Shown piece after piece: positions 45,633 through 55,782 of a stretch of 64,000 bases of DNA (within the stretch, counting starts at the first letter, position 1; the number at the start of each line of letters is the position of its first letter). The notes beneath the pieces are model-generated. The model did not search any database, was not told the DNA's origin, and saw only the letters and a list, made by a program, of their open reading frames with translations. Origin of the DNA: Riptortus pedestris (Eukaryota; Arthropoda; Insecta; Hemiptera; Alydidae); NCBI GenBank assembly GCA_019009955.1, contig CM032231.1, positions 111,906,501 to 111,970,500 on the forward strand, given 5' to 3'. A program made the position numbers and the translations under genes.

Positions 45633-46705
45633 TATATATATATACAGTTTTGAACGGACCTCATTTTCGTCATCTACTAGGTAGGATCGATGGACATTTG
45701 AAGAAAAATGTCGAAAATTCCGTCATGAGTACAACCTCAATAGCTGATTTCCCTTAAGGGAAATCTGCTAAAAACACATTACTATTTATTGGTTACCCGG
45801 CCATGTGGGCATATCTCAAAGTGATATAGTAGACAAAGCAGCCAAACAATCAATTCAACTTGAACAAATAGATTTTTTGGACATAACTCACCAAGATGCT
45901 TTCACTCAAATAAGAAAACTCGTAATTAATGACTGGAATAATTTATGGTATAACACTGACAGTAAACCTTGAGAAATCAAATCAAACACGCTCAACTGAA
46001 CTTCAAGTAATAGACACCCTAGAAGAGAAGAAATTGTACTTACACGCCTACGCACAGGACACACTAGACTAACACATTCATATCTAATGAGCAGACAAGA
46101 TGAACCTATATGTCGCTACTGCAACAGAACGCTGACTGTAAAACACATACTAACTGACTGCACACAAGTGAAAACGTACCCATGGCCCACAAATGTATGC
46201 GAACTACTGGCCGACAGTAGCCAATTTATAGATGATGTTTTTAAGTATTTAAGAAATAATGGATTATTTGATGAAATATGAATAAAAAGCTATTATCTAT
46301 AATTATGAAAGTTATATATAGCAAGCACTGTGGAATATAAGTTGTGCCTTCTTCCAGTTTAACTATTTATAGTTTTTCTTTTAGTTTTTTTTTGTTTGTT
46401 TTATTTTTATTTTGTTTTGTTTTTTCCTTTTGTTGTAAATATAGTAACAATTTATATTTAGTTTTGTCCATTTTATACATTTGTAAATGTTAGCTGTGTA
46501 AAAATTTTAATATTTATTTAATTTTGTGAAATTATATTTTAGCATGTTAAAAATCGCCATTTTGTACATTGTCGTCTATTTTGTATATTTATAACATTTA
46601 GCATTGTAAAATTTTTAATATTTATCTAATTTTATAAAATTATATTTCAATATGTCAAAAGATGAATCGCCATTGTAGCGGCTTCTCAAATAAATAAATA
46701 TTAAA
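44241..46705 (+). pseudogene. I-like LINE, 5'-truncated, split by a HINE-TA copy
   Basis: C-terminal half of a non-LTR retrotransposon ORF2. In order: the RT thumb region (LTFYRSFTRSILDYGCIAYS, LRIRYKE); an RNase H domain with FTDASKTDYGTGIAAVV and, in another frame after a deletion near 44870, VICTDSLSSIKSLE; the HINE-TA insertion 45014-45770; ITIYWLPGHVGI completing RNase H; and a C-terminal CRYC-x7-H-x4-C knuckle near 46110. TGA stops lie at 45970-45972 and 45997-45999. The deletion removes the stretch where the catalytic Glu of RNase H is expected. The 3' UTR is T-rich and ends in (AAAT)n near 46690. RNase H after RT points to the I group. The flanking 14-bp duplication defines both ends. 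Confidence 0.9.
45014..45770 (+). mobile_element. HINE-TA copy inserted in the LINE RNase H region
   Basis: Complete copy: TCCGTCACGCAGGGGCTGCG, AGCAGATTTCCCACGTG, short-subtype spacer, middle block, (TAGA)n/(TA)n at 45556-45645, 3' hairpin and CTGCTA. It sits in an A-run between the codons for 'HRLK' and 'HITIYW' of the LINE. The host reading frame limits where the element ends can be. Confidence 0.95.
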
Positions 46706-46719
46706 TTGATCTAAGACTG
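46706..46719. repeat. Target-site duplication, right
   Basis: TTGATCTAAGACTG immediately after the LINE tail. Confidence 0.9.
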
Positions 46720-47642
46720 AGATCATTTTGTTCACAAATTCATTTAGTATAGCCCACGTATTAAAGTTATAACAAGAATAATTAAATTTCGAAAGCAAAT
46801 AAATTCGATTAGTGAATTATAGTTATCACGGGAATTAAATTGATCATTTGATTATAATTTCTCATCTAATTATATGGACTCCTTGGAATACACCTCAAAA
46901 TATTAATTTATTTTTCTGGAGATGTAATTAGCCACACTAAAGGGCTTCCAGAGGTCAGATTATATTATTTTGCAATATTGAGCTTTCATTCAAGAAAAAA
47001 ATATACCAGTGCAAGTATTGAACAAATTGTTTTCCATTTATTTAGTACTGTTCAATATGAAAATATATTTAGAATAATCATCTATGAATCGTGCATTGAA
47101 TCTCAAATACACATATAATACCGCATAGTTAATTTATGAAACGCTTTTGACCAATTATTAATCTCCTAGCTCGTAAGAAGTCAATAACTTTTAGATACGT
47201 TCTTGTTAGTATATAATTCAAATTTATAGTTTTCCATTTCTTGCTCAAAACTTTAAATAATTTTGCTTTGCTTGTTATGAGAATTCCGTATGGAATTTAT
47301 CAATTTTTTTATTATTTTAATAAGCATGTTTCAAAGATAATGTATTCTTGTATATTTGTGGTTTTTTGTTTGTTTTTTTCATTAGCGTTGTGCTATTTAG
47401 CGTTTAATGGTTTACTCATTATGAAACTGTGTTTCGGAAATTTTATGAATAGGTTATATACCTTTGTGTATTTTCACTAAGTACGAATTTTATTCCATTG
47501 ACGACCTAACAGGTTATGAAGAATGACAATTTTTAATTAGTGTAGCGTCTATAGTTGCCTTTCTTTTTTGACAAAATGACCAATAATTATATTAAATCCA
47601 TATACACCTCTTGCTTTATATAAAACACTCAAATATATATTC

Positions 47643-47706
<64 letters not shown>

Positions 47707-49880
47707 AGCACGTCTCGTGCACTCCTTGTGAAATTCCCTTGAGAATTGTTAATATATGGATGATTGATTCGTAAAAAAAATAAAATAAAACGCAAATACC
47801 TGTCAATTCCAATTAGAAAAAAAAATTAGACTAATAATGTATATTACAAAAATATATTCCTAAGAGAGAAGATTTTTATTGTATAAAAGAATTTCTTAAT
47901 TAGTATATTTGATAATAGTTTTATTTTCTATAGCTCGTTTGGAGCTGGTGAAAATTCCTTCAACGACATTGAAGGATTTCTATATAAATGTGGATGAAGA
48001 ACTAAAAAAAAGTATTTTTTTTTTTTTTTTTATATATTTCTCTCTCAACGTTATACAAAAAATCCAGCTAAACAAATTAAAATAATATAGTTAATTAATC
48101 AATAAATTATGGCTACCCACTTCTACGTTTTTTTTTCTTCTACGATAGCATTAGTCAAATGGGCAAACGCTTCGGGAGCCCACGTCAGATAGTTATTTTT
48201 GGTATAGGCCGTAATAAGCTACCTGAGAAGCCTTTTAGGACGGAAACTCGGGATTGTCTCATTCCAAGATAACATTCGGGATTAGTCGAACGACACTGGG
48301 AATATATGTGGACTAATTGACTTGAACCACAAACCAGTGTCCCAGCTCCTGACTGGAAATCAAACACACACACACTCACAAAGACACATACACGGAAAGA
48401 AAAGGAGAGGCCTGCTAATTGGAAGGATACGAATAATAAAATAATGATAAACAAGAATCTTGGGGGAAATTTATAAGTTGTGTTCCTAATTACCGGTTCT
48501 TAAGACAGAGAGCGCTGCGGTGCCGCATGTATAATAAGGCATTCGGAGAACAAATAAAACATTAAGTGACTGGTCCACCACTTATAAACGGTAGATGATT
48601 TAGATAGTTCCTTCCAACAGTTAAAAATCAAATAAATAAACAAAAAATAATTTAATTTTCTCTCGGAAGACTATGGGGTCGTTTTATTTTTCTTTGTTTT
48701 ATTATATTTTTTTGTTGGTCCTCCTTTTCCTCAGAACCACTTGGGAGTTCGGTTTTATTGCTGTTTATATGTTCGCTTTTATGTGCTCTTGGAAATATAA
48801 TACCTCGTTCTGTTAATTACCTTGCCAATTAATTTGTACCTATTTTTTTTTTGTTTGTTCAACATAATCAACAATTACCGCTCGGCAAGAACGAGATATT
48901 TATTCCTATCCAATATTGTAGGAAATCTTGGAATATTATGGAAATACAATAGCATCACGTAGAGGCCCCGCGGCGAATATGCGAAGTCGGATATTCCTAA
49001 CTCAAAGATTATGTAATCCTGACATTATAATTATTAGTTCTCCCTTAGGAATCACCCCACGCAAAACATAAATTGTAACGTAACTTCAACATGACGTGAT
49101 GTCACACCATAGCGTCAAAATTGTATGTGTAGGGGTGGTTTGTTAATGATGTAAAGTAACAATATCTCCGTCAATTTTCGAGCCATAGAATAATATATAT
49201 AAAATTAATTGTAGTACTTCATAAAATACATTATCAAAAGGATGTTGATATAAAATGTTTCCTATATTTAAAAATGTATCCTCTTTCTCACAATTGCCTG
49301 GTTTAAGTAAACTACTGGAACTTTAATTTTACGTAAAACTTTTAAAAATAATTTTTTTAGCGATACTCATAAATTGCGGCCGTTAGATTGTTATCATGTA
49401 TATACATAGCAATTTTACTGGTGGCTGGGATTTTTTTAGGTTTTGCAATGTACATTTTAAGGCAAGTTATTGTAGTAAAAGATAAAACAGCAGTATTCGA
49501 TAGCTGAGTCCTTATGGAGGCATTCCTGTTCTTTACAAGCCATCTTGCATGGTAAAATTTCATTTTATTTTAGTCTCCAGTTATTCTGTTTGCTATGGTT
49601 ACTCTGTAACCATAGCATATTGAAATATGATGTCAAACTTACCTAAAAGTAGCATATGATGCACTAATCAGCGGTAACGCACAGTGGGTTAAAAAATCCA
49701 TATTGATCAACAATAGACCGAAAAGAAAATCAAATTCATTTTTCACTTATACAGGCCTATTATCAGGTTCACTCATTAATACGTTTTTGAATTACTTAAA
49801 TTTGTGTTTTCTTTGCGACTTGTATACTTTCCTTTTTTAATTGCTGGAGCAGTTTCTTACTAAATAAAATATATGCCCTA
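46720..49880. other. No gene recognised
   Basis: About 3.2 kb of AT-rich sequence. (TA)n at 47647-47702 not associated with HINE-TA; T-run at 48015-48031; (CA)n near 48363-48376. Short frames without domains. Confidence 0.5.
47647..47702. repeat. (TA)n microsatellite, stand-alone
   Basis: About 28 TA units without HINE-TA blocks on either side. Confidence 0.95.
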
Positions 49881-49884
49881 CGGA

Positions 49885-50100
49885 AATTACTCATAACTCT
49901 AACCGAATGAACGGTAATTCGACTTACGTAAATGTCATTTCAAATTTCAGGATTCAGTAAACCCCCACTTTTAGTCATCCCATTTTAAAAATAAGAGAAT
50001 ATATTATGAAACGTCTTATTCTAAACATAAATACCAAATATTGTTTTCAACGGGCCTTAATTTTGTGAGATACATGCCAATAGAGTGATGACGTTAATTA
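49885..50100 (-). mobile_element. Degenerate HINE-TA long-subtype fragment
   Basis: Contains AACCCCCACTTTTAGTCAT and CATAAATACCAAATATTG, as in other reverse long-subtype copies; no termini. Confidence 0.5.
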
Positions 50101-50493
50101 AGGTTTTATTGACTGCCACTTCTCACTTACTAGCGGTATTATTTTTTATTTTTCTGGAAATAGAGAATGTATGCTGAGATGAGATCATCCTTTGCATGAA
50201 GGACTTTTCTTACTGCATTAATTGCAAGAATCAAATTCATATCAATTAACCATTACGCGACAAGGCCGTGTCATACATGACACCTATGCCATAAACATTG
50301 TACACGCATGAGCTTGTAACAAACAGGACAAGACTGGTGTGCTTAATACCCTCCTATTCAATAGTCAACTACATGTCAAGGTCATTACACGCTCTGCCCT
50401 CCACCATTTTTCGTACTTCTTGGGAGTTTTGGTGCCGGTAGGCGTCATATTTGACACAGCCTTGCTGTTTAACTTCCCTTTTGTAAATTGTCT

Positions 50494-50580
50494 ATGACAC
50501 TGAATTCGCTATTTATCACTGAAGATGAGATTAGAAATGAACTTTTAAGACAAATGGAAGAAAGTGATAGTAATTTATAA
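50494..50580 (+). pseudogene. piggyBac-like transposase N-terminal remnant
   Basis: ATG at 50494 opens 28 codons including SLFITEDEIRNELLRQMEES, then TAA. The acidic 'L(T/S)xxEIxxxLxxxxSD' pattern is typical of piggyBac transposase starts. Recognition is by pattern only. Confidence 0.6.
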
Positions 50581-50591
50581 ATAATAAAAAA

Positions 50592-50666
50592 AATAGAAGA
50601 GATACCCGTCTTTGCTGTAAATGCCAAAGAAGTATTTGTGGTGACCACATACTCTGGTTTCCCTGA
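50592..50666 (+). pseudogene. piggyBac-like transposase C-terminal cysteine motif remnant
   Basis: In a different frame from the N-terminal piece: RRDTRLCCKCQRSICGDH followed by ILWFP and TGA. The C-x2-C...C-x2-H spacing matches the second half of the cysteine-rich domain that ends piggyBac transposases. Confidence 0.6.
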
Positions 50667-51216
50667 ATGTTTTGCCAAAAACGAATCGTCAAGTGAATAG
50701 TTTCATGTTTTTTTTTTGGTTTTTTGTTTTCTCATTATTTTTCTTATAAATGAGTGTCCTTCGATTTTTTTTTGTACTGAGTAGGTTAATATTTGTATAT
50801 AATTTTTTAAACTTAGGTATATTTTTGTATAATAATATATGCTACTAATATGCTTATTTGAAAAATAATATGCTACTAATATATGCTTGTTTGCTTATTT
50901 ATTTCGTAAGTAAAGGTATTACATAGTATGTTATTATATAATAAATATTACATAATATATTCTTATACTATAAATATTGTTTTGCATATTTTTATTTAAT
51001 ATTTCATTTTAAGCTCTCATTGGTGACGAGGGGGAGAGGTACGCACAAGCACACGCACACACTATTCCTCTTAACCTTCCTAAATGTTACTGTGAGACAA
51101 GAAGAGTGATTCTGACCAGAATAAGATGGAAAATATGCACATGACAAGTAGGTGCCATGTATGACACCTACTTGTCAAATTTGGCCTGGGTCACAGCCTT
51201 CTGGTTCAAAGGTTAA

Positions 51217-51840
51217 CAAACAGAAAGTGAGCCTCCAGTAAGAGAAAACCCAAAACGTTCCCCGGACTGAGGAACAGTAGTAGTCCACTTGGGAACGAAA
51301 ATATCCAGATCCGAAATGGTTCTAGAATCAGTTCAAAGGCCTTGAGGTATACACCTAATCAATCAGAGAGAAGCGACAGACAGCCAAGTGGCCAGCGAAG
51401 TGGTCTAATGAAGAGACACGGGCTGAAGTGCTCTCTCGGGCTAAACGATATTAATTACCCATCTCATCTTACCGCCGTCATCAATCAAATTGATGAATTC
51501 CGCCCATGAAATTTCACATTATCATAACTACTCGAGCCTTTGCTACTGGTTATTAGCCTTTCGGGAGCTCCCAAATCATCTCATTATATATTACATTATA
51601 CTTCTCTTCAATCATTCCGACCATCAAGGGCTCAAATGTGGGTATTGACAGACAACCGTGGCTCACCTATGTGACATTTTCTCTAAATTCTTACGAACTG
51701 TGTTGGTATTTAAGGAATGGCGCTCGCGTCACTCATCAACGACAACTTTCTTAACTCGTCATCTTAAATTCTCGAAACCTTTTGTTATTGACGACGTACT
51801 ATCATGCGTAAAGTGTACCCAAGATATTCTCTCATTCATT
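51217..51840. other. No gene recognised
   Basis: Unique sequence; a frame at 51658-51876 runs into the adjacent HINE-TA fragment and has no domain. Confidence 0.5.
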
Positions 51841-51842
51841 TT

Positions 51843-51972
51843 TAGCAAATTTACGTTAAGACAAATCAGATATTGAGGTTGTACTAATAACGCGATTTTC
51901 GAAACATTTCCTCAAATGTCCACCACCAATCCTTCACTGTAGATGACGAACGTGGGGTCAGTTCAAAACTGA

Positions 51973-52017
<45 letters not shown>

Positions 52018-52350
52018 GATTAAGCTCGTTAACGGCTGAAATCGGATAGGGGGAGGGGGGTTTAGAGGTGGATAAAATTGAAAATTCGAAATGTATCCGT
52101 TACTATAAGTCAGATTGAAAAAATGTATAAAATGAATCTTATTGCAAATTAAATGTACTATACATATTGTTATATACATTAATTCTCTATCTTGAATATT
52201 AACCGAGATAAATGAATAAACCCCCACTTCTACTAATGTTACATCAATAATACTCTGTTATGTAATAAACCTCATTATTCGAAGCTTAAATACCATAAAT
52301 TGTTTTCAAGTGACCTTTATTATACGAGATAAATGCAAATATGTTATGGA
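51843..52350 (-). mobile_element. HINE-TA copy, 3' to long-subtype middle
   Basis: Reverse: TAGCAAATTTACGTTAAGAC (decayed hairpin), 3' block, (TA)n 51973-52011, G-rich tract, middle block, then the long-subtype AACCCCCACTTCTACTAATG segment. No 5' terminus. The expected GCGACCGC block next to the microsatellite is missing. Confidence 0.75.
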
Positions 52351-52351
52351 C

Positions 52352-52692
52352 ATAACATTAATTTTCTATAAGATTGACTCTATACATTTTTTCGATCCGG
52401 CTTATAGTAACGGAGATATTTCGAATTTTCAAATCATCCTCCTCTTAACCCTCCTCTCCCCGTCCGATTTCAGCCGTTAACGAACTTGATCTTTCTTTTA
52501 CATAAACCGACTAAATATCTAGTTTTGTAACGATTAAACAATAATTGCGACCGCTAGAGTGGTAACAGACATATATATAGTTTTGAACGGACCTCATTTT
52601 CGTCATCTCCTAGGTAGGATTGATGGACATATGAAGAAAAATTTAAAAAATCGCGTCATGAGTAGGACCTCAATAGCTGATTTCCCTTAACT
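52352..52692 (+). mobile_element. HINE-TA 3' part, microsatellite lost
   Basis: Middle block from TAAGATTGACTCTATACAT, GCGACCGCTAGAGTGGTAAC, ATATATATA only, 3' block, ending at GATTTCCCTTAA: the second hairpin arm is missing. Confidence 0.75.
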
Positions 52693-53485
52693 CAGTCATT
52701 TACGATTTTGCACTCCAATTTTTCTCTGTACCCTTACTTTCCCCAAGTCCGATTTATTTTCGTATGCATCGAAAGTTGGAAGTGAGCACAATTTTTGTGT
52801 TGAGTCTGTGTGTGTTTTTTTCTGGCACTATTAAACGAAAACGAGCCATGTGCAAGCACTCTGCGTTGAGAATGATTAGAAATGGCGATCAATAAGGCAC
52901 GATAAAGCCGGATCAATAACATTGGGTTAACTTTTTCCTCCATGATCCTCCGAATGGGTATCATCGCTGCACACCCACCCGAACCTGATCCTTTATCAGG
53001 AAACTTTCCCCCGAACCAGACGGTCACACGGATTTGCTTCAATTTATGCAACAATAAATATAAGGTTGCATAGAGTACAAGTTGAAAATAAATCTGTCGT
53101 TTATTTCTTGTAAATGACGTCTCGGTGCCGATCATTCGTTTTCGAAGGAGTCACTTTTCCTGACAAGATCTTTAATCATTCGCTTAGATGCATTTTGGTT
53201 TTCATGATGAGTCAAGGCTGAAATATACATGCAACATTCGCTTTTAACATCCTGTTTTCGATTATCACTTCAGTCAAATGTGTTTGATAAGCTTTTCTAA
53301 ATGGCATTTCAAGTTTTAGTTGAAATATTGTCAATACCCAAAGGTGCCTAATTTCTGGAACCAATTTTTATAGCTTCCAGAAATTTATGACTGCAAGCTG
53401 AAAAGGAAAATAAAAAATTCAAAAAGCAACTTTGGCGGTGTTCGGTGGTTATATTTAGTTATAAAAAAAAAAAAGATTTATTGTT
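52693..53485. other. No supported gene; 133-codon minus-strand frame
   Basis: The frame at 52734-53135 (minus) is the longest outside repeats here. It has one hydrophobic stretch (YFQLVLYATLYLLL) and a basic C-terminus, and I recognise no family. Chance or a decayed exon are both possible. Confidence 0.3.
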
Positions 53486-53661
53486 TCTTAAGTATAAAGA
53501 AAGATCAAGTTCGTTAATGGCTGAAATCAGAACTGCGGAGGAGGGGTGATTTAGAAAATTCTCCCTTATTTTGAATCCGATCATAAGCATTGTATAAAAT
53601 CCACCTTATTGCAAATTTAATTTCCTATAAATGTTGTTATAGATATATACTCGTTCTTTGA

Positions 53662-53675
53662 TGAATATTAATAGA
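53662..53675. repeat. Target-site duplication, left
   Basis: TGAATATTAATAGA, repeated at 54268-54281 and normally present once in HINE-TA at this point. Confidence 0.85.
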
Positions 53676-53838
53676 CTCTGGATATGTGCTGGCTGGTGGA
53701 GGTCCATCGTCAACGGAAGGATCAAAAAGGTCAAACACCTCCACTCTTAATACTTCTTTATTACAGGCAAAGTACTTTCGGAGCGAACCGTCCCATCATC
53801 AGTGCTCTGTGATACAACATTTATACTTTCAAAAACAT

Positions 53839-53876
<38 letters not shown>

Positions 53877-54267
53877 TAAATAAATAAATAAATGTAAAAG
53901 TCAACAAAGGTAGTCGAATATTAAAAACATTTAAAAAAAACAAACAAATATATAAAACGCAATGCAACACTTATGACTAAAAACGTTATTTAGCCATAAT
54001 AACTTATTTATTTGTAACGTTTTAATCATAAGTGTTGCATTGGGTTTTATATATTTGTTTGTTTTGTTTTTAAATGTTTTTAATATTCGACTACCTTTGT
54101 TGACTTTTACATTTATTTATTTATTTATTCATATATATTACATGTTTTTGAAAGTATAAATGTTGTGTCACAGAGCACTGATGATGGGACGGTTCGCTCC
54201 GAAAGTACCTTGCCTGTAATAAAGAAGTATTAAGTGTGGAGGTGTTTGATCTTTTTGATCCTTCAGT
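53676..54267. mobile_element. Foldback element with two hammerhead-like cores (possible Penelope-like terminal repeats)
   Basis: Inverted-repeat arms of about 260-275 bp (53710-53986 and 54015-54270) around a 28-base spacer. The left arm is longer only through a (TA)n at 53842-53872. Each arm contains, reading towards the outside, CTGATGA, a GGACG/CGCTCC stem and GAAA, at 54178-54204 (+) and 53776-53802 (-). This is the conserved core of hammerhead ribozymes, and such motifs are known from terminal repeats of Penelope-like retroelements, which can sit in inverted orientation. A 34-base non-repeated stretch precedes the left arm. The 14-bp flanking duplication supports a real insertion. No RT frame is present. 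Confidence 0.72.
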
Positions 54268-54745
54268 TGAATATTAATAGAGATAATTGGGTGTTTCAAT
54301 TTTCTGCCTTCAGTAAAACTCTCCTACTCATGTCATATTAATAATACGAGCTGTTATATCACGAATCACTTCATTACAAGATCAAATACTAAATATTGTT
54401 TTCATTGAACGTTGACTATGTGAGATATATGCAAATACGCTGATCCCCCCCCCACCGTCTTTAATTCTTGGATTTCTAAAATTTTAGTGATTCAGATAAA
54501 TATTATTTTGATTAATTATAACTTGCATGTCTAGCTAAAGTAAATAGTTTTCAATAAAATTAATACATCATATTCAGATATATTCCAGTAATTGTTTTTC
54601 ATTCCGGTCTAGAATATTTCAATCTATCTATTCAGCTCTGAGAAGTTAATTACCGGTATTGTTACCGGTATGTAGAATAGCTATTGTAAACCATCACGTG
54701 GGAGATCAGCTTAGTTAGTTAGTTTCACCCATATGATTAAAAAAA

Positions 54746-55300
54746 GTTGTCACGCAGGCGCTGCGTAAACTAAGCAGATTTCCCACGTGAAGTTTTACAA
54801 TAGAGAAATCTGCCTAATAACAACTGTAGTAGTAAGAAACCTCTAAACCTAAAACATTATTTAGGGCGTAATAACCCAGTAGTTTCTAGCCCCAAAAAAC
54901 AGTTAACCTAACCTCTAAACCTATTCATGAGGGACGAATAGTTATCGAAACGGCCGCCAGAGCTCTCGGCGGAAAGTCCGAACATAGCCTACTGGTGACC
55001 ACACGCAGAATACAAATGCAAATATCTCTGTTAATATTCAAGATTGAGAATAAATGTATATAACAATATTTATAGTAAATTTGATTTACAATAAGATTGA
55101 TTCTATACAATTTTTCGATCCGACGTATAGTAACGGAGATATTTCGAATTTTCAAAAATCCTCCCCTCTAAACCCCCCCCCCCCTCCCTCTGGTCCGATT
55201 TCAGCCGTTAACGAACTTGATCATTATTTTTACATAAAACGACTAAATATCGAGTTTGGCAACGATCAAACAAAAATTGCGACCGCTAGAGCGGTAACAG

Positions 55301-55360
<60 letters not shown>

Positions 55361-55483
55361 TTTTGAACGGACATCATTTTCGTCATCTCCTGGGTAGGAT
55401 CGATGGACATTTGAAGAAAAATTTCGAAAATTCCGTCATGAGTACAACCTCAATAGCTGATTTTCCTTAAGGGAAATCTGCTA
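54746..55483 (+). mobile_element. HINE-TA copy, complete short subtype
   Basis: GTTGTCACGCAGGCGCTGCG start, spacer nearly identical to the copy at 45014 (CTGTAGTAGTAAGAAACC, ATTTAGGGCGTAATAACC), C-run 55171-55184, (TA)n 55307-55357, and a 3' end with TTCCTTAAGGGAAATCTGCTA. The two copies appear closely related and young. Confidence 0.93.
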
Positions 55484-55552
55484 ATATTATTCTCTCAAAT
55501 AGACATTCTCATATGTCAAGTTACAAATATCTACTTTTCGTAGTTTAACTTT

Positions 55553-55768
55553 TTTTTGTTTATTATTATTTACGTCCACTTTATGCTACTTTGGCTAACC
55601 GGGACGGGTTATCCACAGGTTATCACCCTTTTCTAGCCAGGGTGGCCATTTAATGAGTCCGTCACCAAATAAATTTCTACTGCCCAGGGCGGGAATCGAA
55701 CCCGACACTCTAGGTTTACCACGCCAGATTAAGACCAACGCCTTAACTCGCACGACTACCTGAGCCCC
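55553..55768 (-). mobile_element. tRNA-derived SINE, full length
   Basis: Minus strand: GGGGCTCAGGTAGTCGTGCG head, exact B box GGTTCGATTCC, body CCACCCTGGCTAGAAAAGGG, and an AATAATAA tail at the low-coordinate end. Direct repeats CGTAGTTTAACTTT at 55539-55552 and 55769-55782 are the target duplication. Best-preserved B box of the family in this window. Confidence 0.9.
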
Positions 55769-55782
55769 CGTAGTTTAACTTT

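Larger units (their letters stand above)
50250..51212 (+). mobile_element. piggyBac-like deletion derivative
   Basis: Flanked by TTAA at 50246-50249 and 51213-51216, the piggyBac target. Left end CCATTACGCGACAAGGCCGTG; right end on the other strand CCTTTGAACCAGAAGGCTGTG: CC.TT and AAGGC.GTG agree. Sub-terminal GTGTCATACATGACACC (about 50268-50284) is a near-palindrome, mirrored by GGTGCCATGTATGACACC on the right. Inside are the first 28 codons of a transposase-like frame and, out of frame 12 bases later, a cysteine motif like the C-terminal zinc finger. The catalytic core is gone, so it could move only in trans. Confidence 0.75.
53488..54720 (-). mobile_element. HINE-TA copy, long subtype, interrupted by a foldback element
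   Basis: Reverse: middle block 53488-53661, foldback insertion 53676-54267, then continuation from AATATTAATAGAGATAATTG through AAACTCTCCTACTCATGTC, a C-run at 54445-54453, the long-subtype 5' region and CACGTGGGAGATCAGCTTAG at 54720. Microsatellite, 3' block and the extreme 5' terminus are absent. Confidence 0.75.

Noticed and set aside
52734..53135. 133-codon minus-strand frame as a host gene
   Set aside because: No recognisable domain, no splice or promoter support, and no relatives in the window; length alone is not enough in 64 kb.
55054..55470. 138-codon open frame, with relatives in other HINE-TA copies
   Set aside because: It is composed of repeat consensus plus (TA)n translated as Tyr-Ile. 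No start context, domain or selection evidence, so it is listed only as a low-interest finding.
55650..55768. tRNA-like sequence with an exact B box as a tRNA gene
   Set aside because: It lacks a proper cloverleaf and is followed by a SINE body, AAT tail and target duplication, so it is a SINE head.
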